Shown piece by piece: positions 14,606 through 22,866 of a stretch of DNA of 64,000 nucleotides. The number at the start of each line of letters is the position of its first letter. Positions within the stretch are counted from its first letter, which is position 1. The stretch comes from Terriglobia bacterium. Lineage in GTDB: Bacteria; Acidobacteriota; Vicinamibacteria; Vicinamibacterales; CAVVIG01. The notes beneath the pieces were generated by a model. The model was given only the letters and a program-made list of their open reading frames with translations. It ran no database searches and was not told the origin of the DNA. Both the position numbers and the translations under genes were made by a program. The DNA lies in the NCBI GenBank assembly GCA_020073005.1, contig JAIQFX010000014.1:1-64000 (forward strand), read 5' to 3'.

Positions 14606-16651
14606 ATGGCGAGCCCAGCAAAAAGCCGCGCGCTGACGACCGGAGGCCCGACGACCGTCGTCGACACCGCATGTCCACTCGACTGTCCGGACGCCTGCAG
14701 CCTGTCGGTGACCGTTCAGAACCGCAAGATCGTCAAGATCGACGGCGCGAAGGCCAACCCCGTCACCGACGGCTACATCTGCGCGAAAGTGCGGAAGTTC
14801 GACCAGCGCGTCTACGGCGACGACCGGTTGCTCTACCCGGCGGTGCGCAAGGGCCGCAAGGGCGAAGGCACGTTCAAGCGCGTGGCGTGGGACGAAGCGC
14901 TCGAGCTGATCGCCGAGCGGTTCCGGCGCGCGAAGAAGGAACACGGCGGCGCGTCGATCCTCCCGTACTCGTACGGCGGATCGAACGGGTTCCTGACGCA
15001 GGACAACCTCGACGCGCAGCTCTGGCGCCGCTTCGGCACGTCCCGTCTCGAGCGCACGGTGTGCGCCGCGCCGACGGGCGCCGCGAACATGGCGCTCTAC
15101 GGCAAGATGCCGTCGATCACCTATCAGGATTATCCGGAAGCGAAGCTGATCATCCTGTGGGGCGTGAATCCGTCCGCGTCCGGCATCCACCTGATTCCGT
15201 ACATCCGCGAAGCGCAGAAGCGCGGCGCGAAGCTCGTCGTCGTCGATCCGCGCACGACGCCGTTCGCGCGATCCGCGGACGTGCATCTCGCCGTGCGCGC
15301 CGGCACCGACGTCGCCGTTGCGCTGGCGATCCACCGGTATCTCTTCGTCAACGGTCACGCGGACGAGGCGTTCCTGCGCGAGCACACGCACGGCGCGGAC
15401 ACGCTGCGCGAACGCGCGGACGAGTGGACGATGGCGCGCGCCGCCGACGTCGCGGGCGTTGACGCCGGCGCGCTCGAACAGGCCGCGGAGCTGTACGCGA
15501 AGAGCTCGCCGGCGCTCGTGCGCTGCGGCTGGGGCCACGAGCGCAATCGCAACGGCGGCAACTCGGCGATGGCGATTCTCGCGCTGCCCGCGGTCGGCGG
15601 GAAGTTCGGCGTCCGCGGCGGCGGCTACTCGATGAGCAACTCGACGTCGTGGGGCATCGACAAGACGTGGATCGCCACGGCCGAGCCCGACACGCGCGCC
15701 GTGAACATGAATCACCTCGGCCGCGCGCTGACCGAGTACACCGATCCGCCGGTCGACGTGCTGTTCGTCTACAACGCCAATCCCGTGGCGACGGTTCCTG
15801 ATCAGCGCCGTATTCTGCGCGGACTCGAACGAGAAGATCTCTTCACCATCGTCTTCGATCAGGTCATGACCGACACGGCTCTGTACGCCGACGTCGTCCT
15901 GCCCGCGACGACGTTCCTCGAGGCGTACGATTTCGCGAAAGGCTACGGTCCGATCAGCCTCGAGCTCGCGAAGCCGGTGATCGACGCGATCGGCGAGTCA
16001 CGGCCGAACGCGGACGTGTTCGGCGATCTCTGCACGCGCCTTGGCCTGCTGAAAGACGACGAGCCGACCGGCGAGCTCGACGTCATGCTGAAGATCCTCG
16101 ACGAGATGCCCGGTCACGTCGGCGCCGATCTGCGCGACGGCGTGCGGCCGACGCCGCTGTACGGATCCACGCCGATTCAGTTCGTGGATGTGTTCCCGAA
16201 CACGCCGGATCGCAAGGTGCAGCTGTTCTCGGAAGCGCTCGACGCGAGCGCGCCGATGGGCCTCTACCGGTATCAGCCCGACCCGGCGACGGATCGTCAT
16301 CCGCTCGCGCTGATCTCGCCGTCGAGCGACCGCACGATCAGCTCGACGCTCGGCGAGCTGCCGCGGCCCGACGTGCAGCTGCTGATGCATCCCGACGATG
16401 CGGCGGCGCGCGGACTCGACGATGGGGATCTGGTGCGGATCTTCAACGACCTGGGCGAAGTGCACTGCAAGCTCGACATCACCGCCGAGATCCGGCCCGG
16501 CGTCGTCAGCCTGCCGAAGGGCCTGTGGCGGCGCAGCACGCGCAACAACAGCACGGGCACGGCGCTGGTGCCCGATACGCTCACGGATCTGGGTGGGGGC
16601 GCGTGCTTCAACGACGCGCGCGTGCAGGTCGCGTCGCTGCCGAGCGCGTAA
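14606..16651 (+). CDS. Molybdopterin (bis-MGD) oxidoreductase with N-terminal 4Fe-4S site
   Basis: DMSO-reductase-family catalytic subunit, 681 aa. Cys23, Cys27, Cys31 and Cys59 (CPLDCPDAC...GYICAK) form the N-terminal iron-sulphur site; GVNPSASGIH and VDPRTTPFARSAD belong to the cofactor-binding domains. The C-terminal domain has NNSTGTALVPDTLTD. There is no Tat or Sec signal, so it is probably cytosolic. No partner electron-transfer subunit lies next to it. Substrate is unknown: formate-dehydrogenase-like and biotin-sulphoxide-like members share this outline. Its stop directly abuts the convergent yggX stop. No selenocysteine codon is present in this frame. Confidence 0.85.
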   Translation: MASPAKSRALTTGGPTTVVDTACPLDCPDACSLSVTVQNRKIVKIDGAKANPVTDGYICAKVRKFDQRVYGDDRLLYPAVRKGRKGEGTFKRVAWDEALELIAERFRRAKKEHGGASILPYSYGGSNGFLTQDNLDAQLWRRFGTSRLERTVCAAPTGAANMALYGKMPSITYQDYPEAKLIILWGVNPSASGIHLIPYIREAQKRGAKLVVVDPRTTPFARSADVHLAVRAGTDVAVALAIHRYLFVNGHADEAFLREHTHGADTLRERADEWTMARAADVAGVDAGALEQAAELYAKSSPALVRCGWGHERNRNGGNSAMAILALPAVGGKFGVRGGGYSMSNSTSWGIDKTWIATAEPDTRAVNMNHLGRALTEYTDPPVDVLFVYNANPVATVPDQRRILRGLEREDLFTIVFDQVMTDTALYADVVLPATTFLEAYDFAKGYGPISLELAKPVIDAIGESRPNADVFGDLCTRLGLLKDDEPTGELDVMLKILDEMPGHVGADLRDGVRPTPLYGSTPIQFVDVFPNTPDRKVQLFSEALDASAPMGLYRYQPDPATDRHPLALISPSSDRTISSTLGELPRPDVQLLMHPDDAAARGLDDGDLVRIFNDLGEVHCKLDITAEIRPGVVSLPKGLWRRSTRNNSTGTALVPDTLTDLGGGACFNDARVQVASLPSA

Positions 16652-16981
16652 CTACTTCGTTTGTTGCGGGACGTAACCCGGGGGCAGGGCCGCGCCCTCG
16701 CCGAAGAAGAAATCTTCCATGTGCTTGGCGACGAGGTCCTGCGCTTCCTTCTGCCACGGCATCAGGCGGTACTCGTTGAGGATCATCTTCATGCGATCCT
16801 CCCAGAGCTTCCACGCGTCCTTCGACACGTTCTCGTAGATCCGCTGCCCGAGCTCGCCCGGCCACGGCGGCGAGTCGAGTCCGTACAGTTCCTTCTGAAA
16901 TTTCACGCACATCACCTTGCGCCCGGACGTGTTGGTCGCCGGGCCAGGCGGGGGCGTATCGTGCCCGCAGGAATCAGCCAT
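16652..16981 (-). CDS. yggX: Fe(II)-trafficking / oxidative damage protection protein
   Basis: Small YggX-family protein, 109 aa (family usually about 90). The conserved core includes CVKFQKELYG, the PWPGELGQRIYENVSKDAW block and MPWQKEAQDLV. In enterobacteria it protects iron-sulphur enzymes and helps manage labile iron. The first 23 residues are an extra, Pro/Gly-rich tail; an internal ATG (MCVKFQ) is an alternative start near the family norm. It overlaps the ATP-grasp gene by 8 nt and is the last gene of the radical SAM operon, which carries an oxygen-sensitive cluster protein. Confidence 0.88.
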   Translation of the reverse strand: MADSCGHDTPPPGPATNTSGRKVMCVKFQKELYGLDSPPWPGELGQRIYENVSKDAWKLWEDRMKMILNEYRLMPWQKEAQDLVAKHMEDFFFGEGAALPPGYVPQQTK

Positions 16982-18314
16982 GGTGAAGATTGTAGTCCAC
17001 CTGCGCGGCGGGCAGCACCGGGAATTCCGCGTCGATCGCGAAGCGCAGCCGCGCGTGCGCGTCGCGCAGCGCGCGCTCCACGTCGCGGGGCGACGCGGCC
17101 CGCGCGAAGATGAAGCCGAGATAGCTCGCGCCCTCGGGCAGCGGCGCCAGCCGCTGGTCCATCTTCGCGGTGATGCGCAGGTCGGTGACGTGCTGGACCG
17201 CGCGCGCGGCGTCGACGCCGTCGACGCCGCGAAGAATGCCGCGCCGCGGAATCGGAATCATCATCACGCCTGACGCGGCGGCCTCGCGCACCCACCCGTC
17301 GGGCGACTCGCCGAGCGCGTGACGCAGCAGCAACTCTTCGAGGGGACGGGAGTCGGTGTCGCCTGCATTCCGACTCCCGTCCCCTCTGACAAACGTGAGC
17401 GCGCGAGCGCAGAGACCGCCGATGGGCCGCGCCGCGACCTCGAGAACGAACACCCCTTCGTCATTGACGCGGCACTCGGCATGGACTGGACCGTGGCTGA
17501 GCCCGAGCGCTGTCGCAGCTCGAGCGACGGTACGCGCGATCGCGTCCTGCACGCCGGCCGGCGCTGACGATGGCGTGAGGTAAATCGTTTCTTCGAAGAA
17601 CGGACCGTCGAGCGGATCGGGCTTGTCGAAGATCGCGAGCGTGTGCAGCGCGCCGTGGTGCATCAGGCCTTCAAGCGCGTACTCGCGTCCCGGAATGAAT
17701 CCTTCGATGAGCGCCGTGTCGTGCGCCTCGTTGCGCTCGCCGCGAACATCAGGAGACCCGAGAAGCGCTCGCAGCCGCGCGATCGCCGAAGCGAGCGACG
17801 CCGGATCATCCGCGCGCATGACGCCGCGGCTGCCGGAGAGCGAGACGGGCTTGAGGACGCAGGGGAACGCCGGTGGCTGGAGGCTGGGGGCTGGTGGCTG
17901 GCTGACCGCTGACACATCGGAGCCGACAGCGAAAGTGACGAACCACGGCACCGGAAGTCCGGCATCGCGCAGCCGTTCGCGTGTGAGCTGTTTATGGCGC
18001 GCGACGGCGGCCGCTTCGGCAGAGTGCCAGGGCAATCCGAGCGCCTGCGCGACGCGCGCCGCGATGACCGTCGGCCGGTCTCCGACAACCAGGACACCGT
18101 CAACCGGACGCGTGCGCGCGGCGGCAGCGATGGCGGAGACCGACGCCTCCTCCTTGTGAAATCGAATCGGGATCGCGGCGTCCTGCCATGGATCGTCGAG
18201 ATTGGCGCAGCGATCGGTCGCGAAGACGAGCTCCACCCCGAGCCGCTCGGCCGCCTCGCCGAACGCGCGCGTCTGATATCCGGTCGTCGTCGCCAGAAGC
18301 AGTACTCTAGCCAT
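16974..18314 (-). CDS. ATP-grasp ligase-like protein (carboxylate-amine ligase fold)
   Basis: 446-aa ATP-grasp protein. The N-terminal preATP-grasp domain starts ARVLLLATTTGYQTRA; the central domain has CVLKPVSLSGSRGVMRADD (ATP-binding Lys and loop), a YALEGLMHHG strand and the C-terminal metal-binding EVAARPIGGLC. It should join a carboxylate to an amine or thiol; the substrate is unknown. It sits 52 nt downstream of the radical SAM selenoprotein and overlaps yggX by 8 nt, suggesting a shared pathway. Two repeat-derived in-frame inserts occur at about residues 137-147 and 310-324. The start at 18314 (MARVLLL) avoids nine residues of repeat sequence. Confidence 0.85.
   Translation of the reverse strand: MARVLLLATTTGYQTRAFGEAAERLGVELVFATDRCANLDDPWQDAAIPIRFHKEEASVSAIAAAARTRPVDGVLVVGDRPTVIAARVAQALGLPWHSAEAAAVARHKQLTRERLRDAGLPVPWFVTFAVGSDVSAVSQPPAPSLQPPAFPCVLKPVSLSGSRGVMRADDPASLASAIARLRALLGSPDVRGERNEAHDTALIEGFIPGREYALEGLMHHGALHTLAIFDKPDPLDGPFFEETIYLTPSSAPAGVQDAIARTVARAATALGLSHGPVHAECRVNDEGVFVLEVAARPIGGLCARALTFVRGDGSRNAGDTDSRPLEELLLRHALGESPDGWVREAAASGVMMIPIPRRGILRGVDGVDAARAVQHVTDLRITAKMDQRLAPLPEGASYLGFIFARAASPRDVERALRDAHARLRFAIDAEFPVLPAAQVDYNLHHG
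17341..17385. repeat. Inverted repeat, family C (GGGACGGGAGTCGG), inside ATP-grasp gene
   Basis: AGGGGACGGGAGTCGG (17341-17356) and its perfect inverse complement CCGACTCCCGTCCCCT (17370-17385) around a 13-nt loop. It is read in frame as GDGSRNAGDTDSRP just before the LEELLLRHALG helix. The sister copy lies at 56606-56693. Confidence 0.85.
17872..17903. repeat. GGCTGGAGGCTGG-type tandem repeat inside ATP-grasp gene
   Basis: Tandem GGTGGCT/GGGGGCT units translated on the minus strand as SQPPAPSLQPPA, a Pro-rich insert directly before the ATP-binding FPCVLKP strand. Confidence 0.75.
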
Positions 18315-18366
18315 CAGCTTTCGGCTCTCAGCACCCAGCACCTCGCACCCGGCACTCAGCCTCGTT
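18315..18366. repeat. Repeat-filled spacer between selenoprotein and ATP-grasp genes
   Basis: The whole spacer is composed of CAGCTTTCGGCTCTCAGC followed by ACCCAGCACC / ACCCGGCAC units. It offers no clear ribosome-binding site for the ATP-grasp ATG at 18314. Confidence 0.55.
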
Positions 18367-19803
18367 TCACACCAGAGCCACCTGCTCCGGATTCGGCTCG
18401 GCTCAACAGTACCAGGGCTCGTTCAGGTACGGCACCGTCGCGCGATCGCGCGCCGGGCGCGTCGCATCGGGAGCCGGCGGCAACCCGGCCCGCTCGCGCG
18501 CGAGCGCTCGAATCTCGGCAAACACCGCGCGCCGATCGACGTTCAGCCGCATCCCGACGATCGCGGCGATGTCCCGATGGAGCGCGTCGACGCGCGGATC
18601 CGGATGCGACCAGCGGTACGTCAGCGTTGCCGGATCGAATCCGAGAACGTGCCGCCGCATCTCGTCCAACTCGAGCAGCCGCGACCCTTCGGGCACGAGC
18701 AGCCGGATCGCGAGCTGAATCGGCGCGACGTGATCGACAAGCTCTAGATCAGAAATGGTTTCGAGCAGCTCGGCGTACGACGCGAGCGTCAGCCACGGAT
18801 GGAACGCGACGAAAGTCGCGACGATCGTGACGCCCGCGTCACGGCACAGGGCGACGGCCTCGATGAAGTCCGCGCGCGTATGCCCCTTGTCGAACAGCGC
18901 CAGCGTGCGATCGTCGATCGACTCGACGGCACTGGTCACGAACGCGCAGCCCGTGTCCGCCAGGCGCGGCAGCAGATCGCGATGCCGCAGCAGATGCTCG
19001 ATCTTGATCGTGACGTCGTAACTGACCGATGGATGCGCCGCGTGCAGCGCGTCGACGATGCGCATCGCGTGCGTGGGGCCGTTGAAGAAATCCGGGTCGC
19101 CGAAGGTGATGTGACCGGCGCCAGCCGCGACCTGCGCCGCGACGTCCGCGAGCACGACCTCGGGCTGGACGACGCGGAACTGGCCGTTGTAGATCGGCAC
19201 GACCGGACAATGACGGCACAGATGCCGGCAGCCGCGGCTCGTCTCCGTGTAGCCGACCAGCCGTCGCTCGCCATCGGGCATCTGCAGCGACGCGTACTGC
19301 ACGAGCGGCGGCAGACCCGTCCGATCGGGCACGAGAAACTGAAGACGAGGAAGAGGACGTTTAACCGCGGAGATCGCAGAGCTGGAGTCGCACTCTTCCG
19401 TTCTCTGCGAACTCAGCGTTCTCCGCGGTACGACGTCGACGCTCCGCGCGATCGCGGCGAGATCCGCCTCGAACTCGCCGCCCAGCACATCGTCGACACC
19501 GAGCGAGCGCAGCCATTCGGCGTTCAGCGGCGCGTACAGCCCGAACGCACACACACGCGCGGTCGGGTTCAGCGCTCGCGCCTTGGCGATCACCGGCTCC
19601 GCGAGTCGCGTCGCCGTGTGCATCGGCAAGTGAAATGCGATCAGATCCGCCGACACGAGCATCGCGGCGTCGAGGCGACCTCTGTCCTTCGCGACGTCGA
19701 TCGCCGTGACGGTCGATCCCGCTTCGCGCAGCCAGGCCGCGGCCGACGCGAGCCCGAACGGCTGCCGGCCCATCTCGTACGTGCTGATGAGAACGCTGTG
19801 CAT
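18367..19803 (-). CDS. CUAEP-tail radical SAM selenoprotein (UGA at 18403-18405 read as Sec)
   Basis: Radical SAM enzyme with an N-terminal B12-binding-like domain (about 1-120), cluster cysteines Cys192, Cys196 and Cys199 (GCRHLCRHCP), and a TIM-barrel up to about 440. A conventional reading stops at a UGA after NEPWYC, but translation beyond it gives AEPNPEQVALV and then a real UGA. That reconstructs the C-terminal CUAEP signature of a known radical SAM family in which the second position is Cys or selenocysteine. The full product is 478 aa with Sec467. Residues about 127-150 are an in-frame repeat insert. The substrate is unknown; an ATP-grasp protein and YggX follow in the operon. selA/B/C are not in the window. 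Confidence 0.85.
18370..18405 (-). promoter_or_regulatory. Candidate bacterial SECIS hairpin after the Sec UGA
   Basis: Downstream of the UGA the mRNA can fold as follows: GCC (18402-18400) pairs with GGU (18373-18371) and GAGCC (18399-18395) with GGCUC (18379-18375), with one bulged U. Inside, ACC-like pairing leaves a bulged U and a six-base apical loop beginning GG about 15 nt after the UGA. A bulged U and G in the loop match the bacterial pattern; the fold was drawn by hand. Confidence 0.45.
19357..19436. repeat. 80-bp MITE-like element, family B, inside the radical SAM gene
   Basis: Begins ACGTTTAACCGCGGAG, identical to the end of the GxxExxY cassette, and ends CTCCGCGGTACGACGT, an imperfect inverse copy; the centre has CGCAGA / TCTGCG arms. 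No gene inside. It is open in the coding frame and encodes the linker between the B12-binding-like and radical SAM domains. Confidence 0.75.
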
Positions 19804-19807
19804 CTCT

Positions 19808-19831
19808 TTGTTGTCTCGCGAATCGCAACAA
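19808..19831. promoter_or_regulatory. Inverted repeat in divergent promoter region
   Basis: TTGTTG-N12-CAACAA in the 50-nt gap between the divergent radical SAM and POT genes. It could be an operator for either gene. A TATTCT box (19838-19843) lies 10 nt before the POT start. Only pattern evidence. Confidence 0.25.
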
Positions 19832-19853
19832 CCATTGTATTCTTGCGGCGACC

Positions 19854-21164
19854 ATGGACGACCGCTCCTTCTTCGGCCACCCGCGCGGCCTCTCCACGCT
19901 CTTCTTCACCGAGATGTGGGAGCGGTTCAGCTACTACGGCATGCGCGCGTTTCTCATCCTGTACATGACGGCGCCGGCCGCCGCGGGCGGCCTCGGCTTC
20001 GCGGACACCGACGCCGCGTCGATCTACGGCACCTACACCGGCAGCGTCTGGGGCGCCGCGATCCTCGGCGGGCTGGTTGCCGACCGCTGGCTCGGGCAGT
20101 ACCGCAGCGTCCTTATCGGCGGCAGCGTGATCGCCCTCGGGCACTTTTCGCTGGCGTTCAAAGCGCTGCCCTTCTTCTACCTGGGGCTGTCGCTCATCGT
20201 GGTTGGAACGGGACTGCTCAAGCCGAACGTGAGCATTCTGGTGGGTTCGCTGTACGAGCAGGGCGATGCGCGGCGCGACTCGGGCTTCTCGATGTTCTAC
20301 ATGGGCATCAACCTCGGCGCGTTCCTTGGACCGCTCGTCGCCGGATATCTCGCGCAGCGCGTCGACTGGCACGCCGGCTTCGCCTGCGCGGGCGTCGGCA
20401 TGACGCTGGGCCTGATTCAGTACGTGATCGGCCGGCGCCGTCTGCAACCCGGGATCGAACGGCTCGCCGAGCGACCGCAAGCCACGTCCGCGGCGGGCGC
20501 GACCTCCGCGGGATTCACGACGGCCGAATGGAAGCAACTCGGCGCGATTGTGATCTTCTTCCTCGTGGCCACGTTGTTCTGGGGCGCGTACGAGCAGGCC
20601 GGGTCCACGCTGACGCTGTTCGCAGATCGCTACACGCGGCTGGAACTGTTCGGGTTCTCGTTCCCGTCGTCGTGGTTCCAGACCGTGCAGCCGACGCTCG
20701 TCATCCTGCTCGCGCCGGTCTTCGCCTGGCTCTGGCTGCGACTCGGATCGCGCGAGCCGTCGGTGCCGGCGAAGTTCGCGATCGGCGTCCTGTTCATGGG
20801 ACTGGCGTTTCTCGTGCTCGTGCCGGCCGGCACGATGGCGCAGGGCGCGGCGGGCGTCCGCGTGAGCCCGTGGTGGCTCATCGTCTCGTATTCGATTTCC
20901 GAGCTGGGCGAGCTCTGCCTGAGCCCGGTCGGCCTCAGCGTCGTCACGAAGCTCGCGCCGGTGCGCATCGTCGGCCTGATGATGGGCGTCTGGTTCCTGT
21001 CGAACTCGTTCGGCAACAAGCTCGCCGGATCGGCGGCCGGATTCTTCAGCTCGATGCCGCTGCGAAGCCTGTTCGGCGATGTGGCGGCGATCCTGCTCGT
21101 CGCGTCGGTCGTCGTCTTCCTGCTCGTGAAGCCCGTCCGGCGACTAATGGGCGAAGTGAATTAG
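19854..21164 (+). CDS. Proton-dependent oligopeptide transporter (POT/PTR family)
   Basis: Inner-membrane MFS transporter, 436 aa, importing di- and tripeptides with protons. The diagnostic first-helix motif is present as EMWERFSYYGMRAFL (about residues 20-34), followed by GGLVADRWLGQYRSVLIGG and GTGLLKPNVSILVG. Later helices contain ISELGELCLSPVGLS, another POT signature. The length is slightly below the usual 450-500, mostly from short loops; about 12 hydrophobic segments can be drawn. It is transcribed away from the radical SAM gene, and no partner genes adjoin it. Which peptides it prefers cannot be told. Confidence 0.9.
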   Translation: MDDRSFFGHPRGLSTLFFTEMWERFSYYGMRAFLILYMTAPAAAGGLGFADTDAASIYGTYTGSVWGAAILGGLVADRWLGQYRSVLIGGSVIALGHFSLAFKALPFFYLGLSLIVVGTGLLKPNVSILVGSLYEQGDARRDSGFSMFYMGINLGAFLGPLVAGYLAQRVDWHAGFACAGVGMTLGLIQYVIGRRRLQPGIERLAERPQATSAAGATSAGFTTAEWKQLGAIVIFFLVATLFWGAYEQAGSTLTLFADRYTRLELFGFSFPSSWFQTVQPTLVILLAPVFAWLWLRLGSREPSVPAKFAIGVLFMGLAFLVLVPAGTMAQGAAGVRVSPWWLIVSYSISELGELCLSPVGLSVVTKLAPVRIVGLMMGVWFLSNSFGNKLAGSAAGFFSSMPLRSLFGDVAAILLVASVVVFLLVKPVRRLMGEVN

Positions 21165-21183
21165 CCACCAGCCACCAGCCGCC
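21164..21183. repeat. GCCACCAGCCACCAGCC repeat after the POT gene
   Basis: Same unit as at 1895, in the opposite orientation; fills the gap between the POT stop and the convergent MBL gene. Confidence 0.5.
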
Positions 21184-21193
21184 GACAACAGGT

Positions 21194-22108
21194 TCAGCGC
21201 GCTTCAGCGAAGGCTGCGCGGGCTGCCGGACTTATGCGCGTCGGCGCGGTCCAGTCGAATCTCGCCTGAATTTCCTTCGTCACGATCTCCGCGGTCTCGT
21301 CGGCGGACTTCCCCTGCGCTTTCAACTCGACGACGCGCGTCTGCACGGCTTTCAGGTAGTCCCGGTCCTTCCCGATGAGCGTGCTGTCGCTAATGCCGCC
21401 GTGGCTCGGCACGACGACCGCCGGATGCAGCGCCTCGAGCTCGTCGAGCGTCGCCAGCCACGTCTTGATGCTGGACGTCGGGCTCGCCGCGAGAAACGCG
21501 CGGTTCATCACGACATCGCCGGAGAACAGCACGCGATCTTCCTCGACGACGATCATCGTGTCGCCGCGCGTGTGCATCGGCCCGCGCGTGAACAGCCGCA
21601 CGTGCACGCCGCCCAGATCGATCCGGTGCTCGCGATCGAACAGGATGTCGGCGCGCGGATACTCGACGTCCTGCAGCAACTCCTTGTGGACCGGCGAGAA
21701 GCCCGCGAACGTGTTCTGAATCCCCTTGCCGAGCTCGAGCATCTCGTCCTGCTGCACGCGCGGCCGCACGAACTTCGCCGTCGCCGGAAACGCCGCGCCG
21801 CCCAGCGAGTGTTCCGGATGATAGTGCGTCGTCGCGACGTACAGCTCGGCGTGCGCGCTCACCTTCGCGACCTCGCGCAGCACCGCCCGCCCGTTGCGCG
21901 GTCCGAGGCCCGTGTCGACGACCATCGTCGCGCGCGCGCCGACGATGATGCCGACGTTCGGGACCAGACCGACGTTGCCGTCTGGAATCGCGTAGACGTG
22001 ACTCGACACCTTCACGGTCACGCCTTCCTTTATTAACGGAGGCGCCGGCTGCGCGAAGGCGGGCGACGTCAGAAGCAACATGAGCAGCGTGAGCCGGAGC
22101 ATCGACAT
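21194..22108 (-). CDS. Secreted MBL-fold metallohydrolase (HxHxEH variant)
   Basis: 304 aa with a clear signal peptide (cleavage near residue 20, AFAQ). The metallo-beta-lactamase fold is recognisable from MVVDTGLG, the metal motif THYHPEHSLGG (His95, His97, His100) and FSGDVV later. The usual Asp before the last His is Glu99 (HxHxEH), seen in some MBL subfamilies rather than in true B1 beta-lactamases. It probably acts in the periplasm; substrate unknown. Convergent with the POT gene and divergent from the LigD-type gene. A CATAAT box 6 nt before the ATG suggests a leaderless mRNA. Confidence 0.85.
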   Translation of the reverse strand: MSMLRLTLLMLLLTSPAFAQPAPPLIKEGVTVKVSSHVYAIPDGNVGLVPNVGIIVGARATMVVDTGLGPRNGRAVLREVAKVSAHAELYVATTHYHPEHSLGGAAFPATAKFVRPRVQQDEMLELGKGIQNTFAGFSPVHKELLQDVEYPRADILFDREHRIDLGGVHVRLFTRGPMHTRGDTMIVVEEDRVLFSGDVVMNRAFLAASPTSSIKTWLATLDELEALHPAVVVPSHGGISDSTLIGKDRDYLKAVQTRVVELKAQGKSADETAEIVTKEIQARFDWTAPTRISPAARAAFAEAR

Positions 22109-22134
22109 GGCGATATTATGAGCCTCACCACCTC

Positions 22135-22866
22135 ATGGCACTCGAAGAATATCGTCGCAAGCGCGACTTCAAGAAGACGCCCGAGCCCACGGGCGACGCC
22201 GGCAAGGTCACGCGCGCGAAGCCGCGCGCGCGTTTCTTCTGCGTGCAGAAGCATCTCGCCAGCCATCTCCACTACGACCTCCGCCTCGAACACAACGGCG
22301 TCCTCATGTCGTGGGCCGTGCCCAAGGGGCCGTCGCTCGATCCGAGGACGAAGCGGCTCGCGATGCACGTCGAGGATCATCCGGTCGAATACGGCGAGTT
22401 CGAAGGCGTGATCCCCGAAGGCTACGGCGCGGGCATCGTCCTGCTGTGGGACCGCGGCACGTGGACGCCCGAGGTCGACGACGTGGACGCGGCGCTGAAG
22501 AAGGGCGACCTGAAGTTCACGCTGGACGGCTACAAGCTGAAGGGATCGTGGGTGCTCGTGAAGACCAGCGGCCGGTACGCCGGCGCGCGCGGCGGCGAAG
22601 GCAGGACGTGGTTGCTCATCAAGCATCGCGACGACTGGTCCGGCGAGCTCGACATCACCGAGTTCGCGCCGAAGAGCGTCACGAGCGACAGCGACTTCGA
22701 CGAGATTCTCGCCGAGGACACGCCCGCGATCTGGCAGACGAACCGCCCGGCGAAGACCGGCGAGACTGGCGCGATGCTCGAGGAGATCATCGAACGCGCC
22801 GCGAAACTGAAGGCTGAACGACGTACAACGCAGAAACCGCAGAAATCGCGGAGAAAGAAGAAGTAG
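22135..22866 (+). CDS. LigD-type 3'-phosphoesterase (stand-alone DNA-end-processing protein)
   Basis: 243-aa protein equivalent to the phosphoesterase module of LigD, which trims 3'-phosphates and ribonucleotides from DNA ends during non-homologous end joining. Active-site segments are SHLHYDLRLE (His44, His46, Asp48), SWAVPKGPS and EDHPVEYGEFEG (His82), followed by the IVLLWDRGTW strand. Neither ligase nor polymerase domain is present, and no ku gene lies nearby. The Lys-rich tail overlaps a family B repeat, so the last 20 or so residues (QKPQKSRRKKK) are probably repeat-derived. Confidence 0.87.
   Translation: MALEEYRRKRDFKKTPEPTGDAGKVTRAKPRARFFCVQKHLASHLHYDLRLEHNGVLMSWAVPKGPSLDPRTKRLAMHVEDHPVEYGEFEGVIPEGYGAGIVLLWDRGTWTPEVDDVDAALKKGDLKFTLDGYKLKGSWVLVKTSGRYAGARGGEGRTWLLIKHRDDWSGELDITEFAPKSVTSDSDFDEILAEDTPAIWQTNRPAKTGETGAMLEEIIERAAKLKAERRTTQKPQKSRRKKK

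Noticed and set aside
14606-16651. Selenocysteine formate dehydrogenase
   Set aside because: The family can carry Sec, but no in-frame UGA exists in this gene and the partner subunits are missing.
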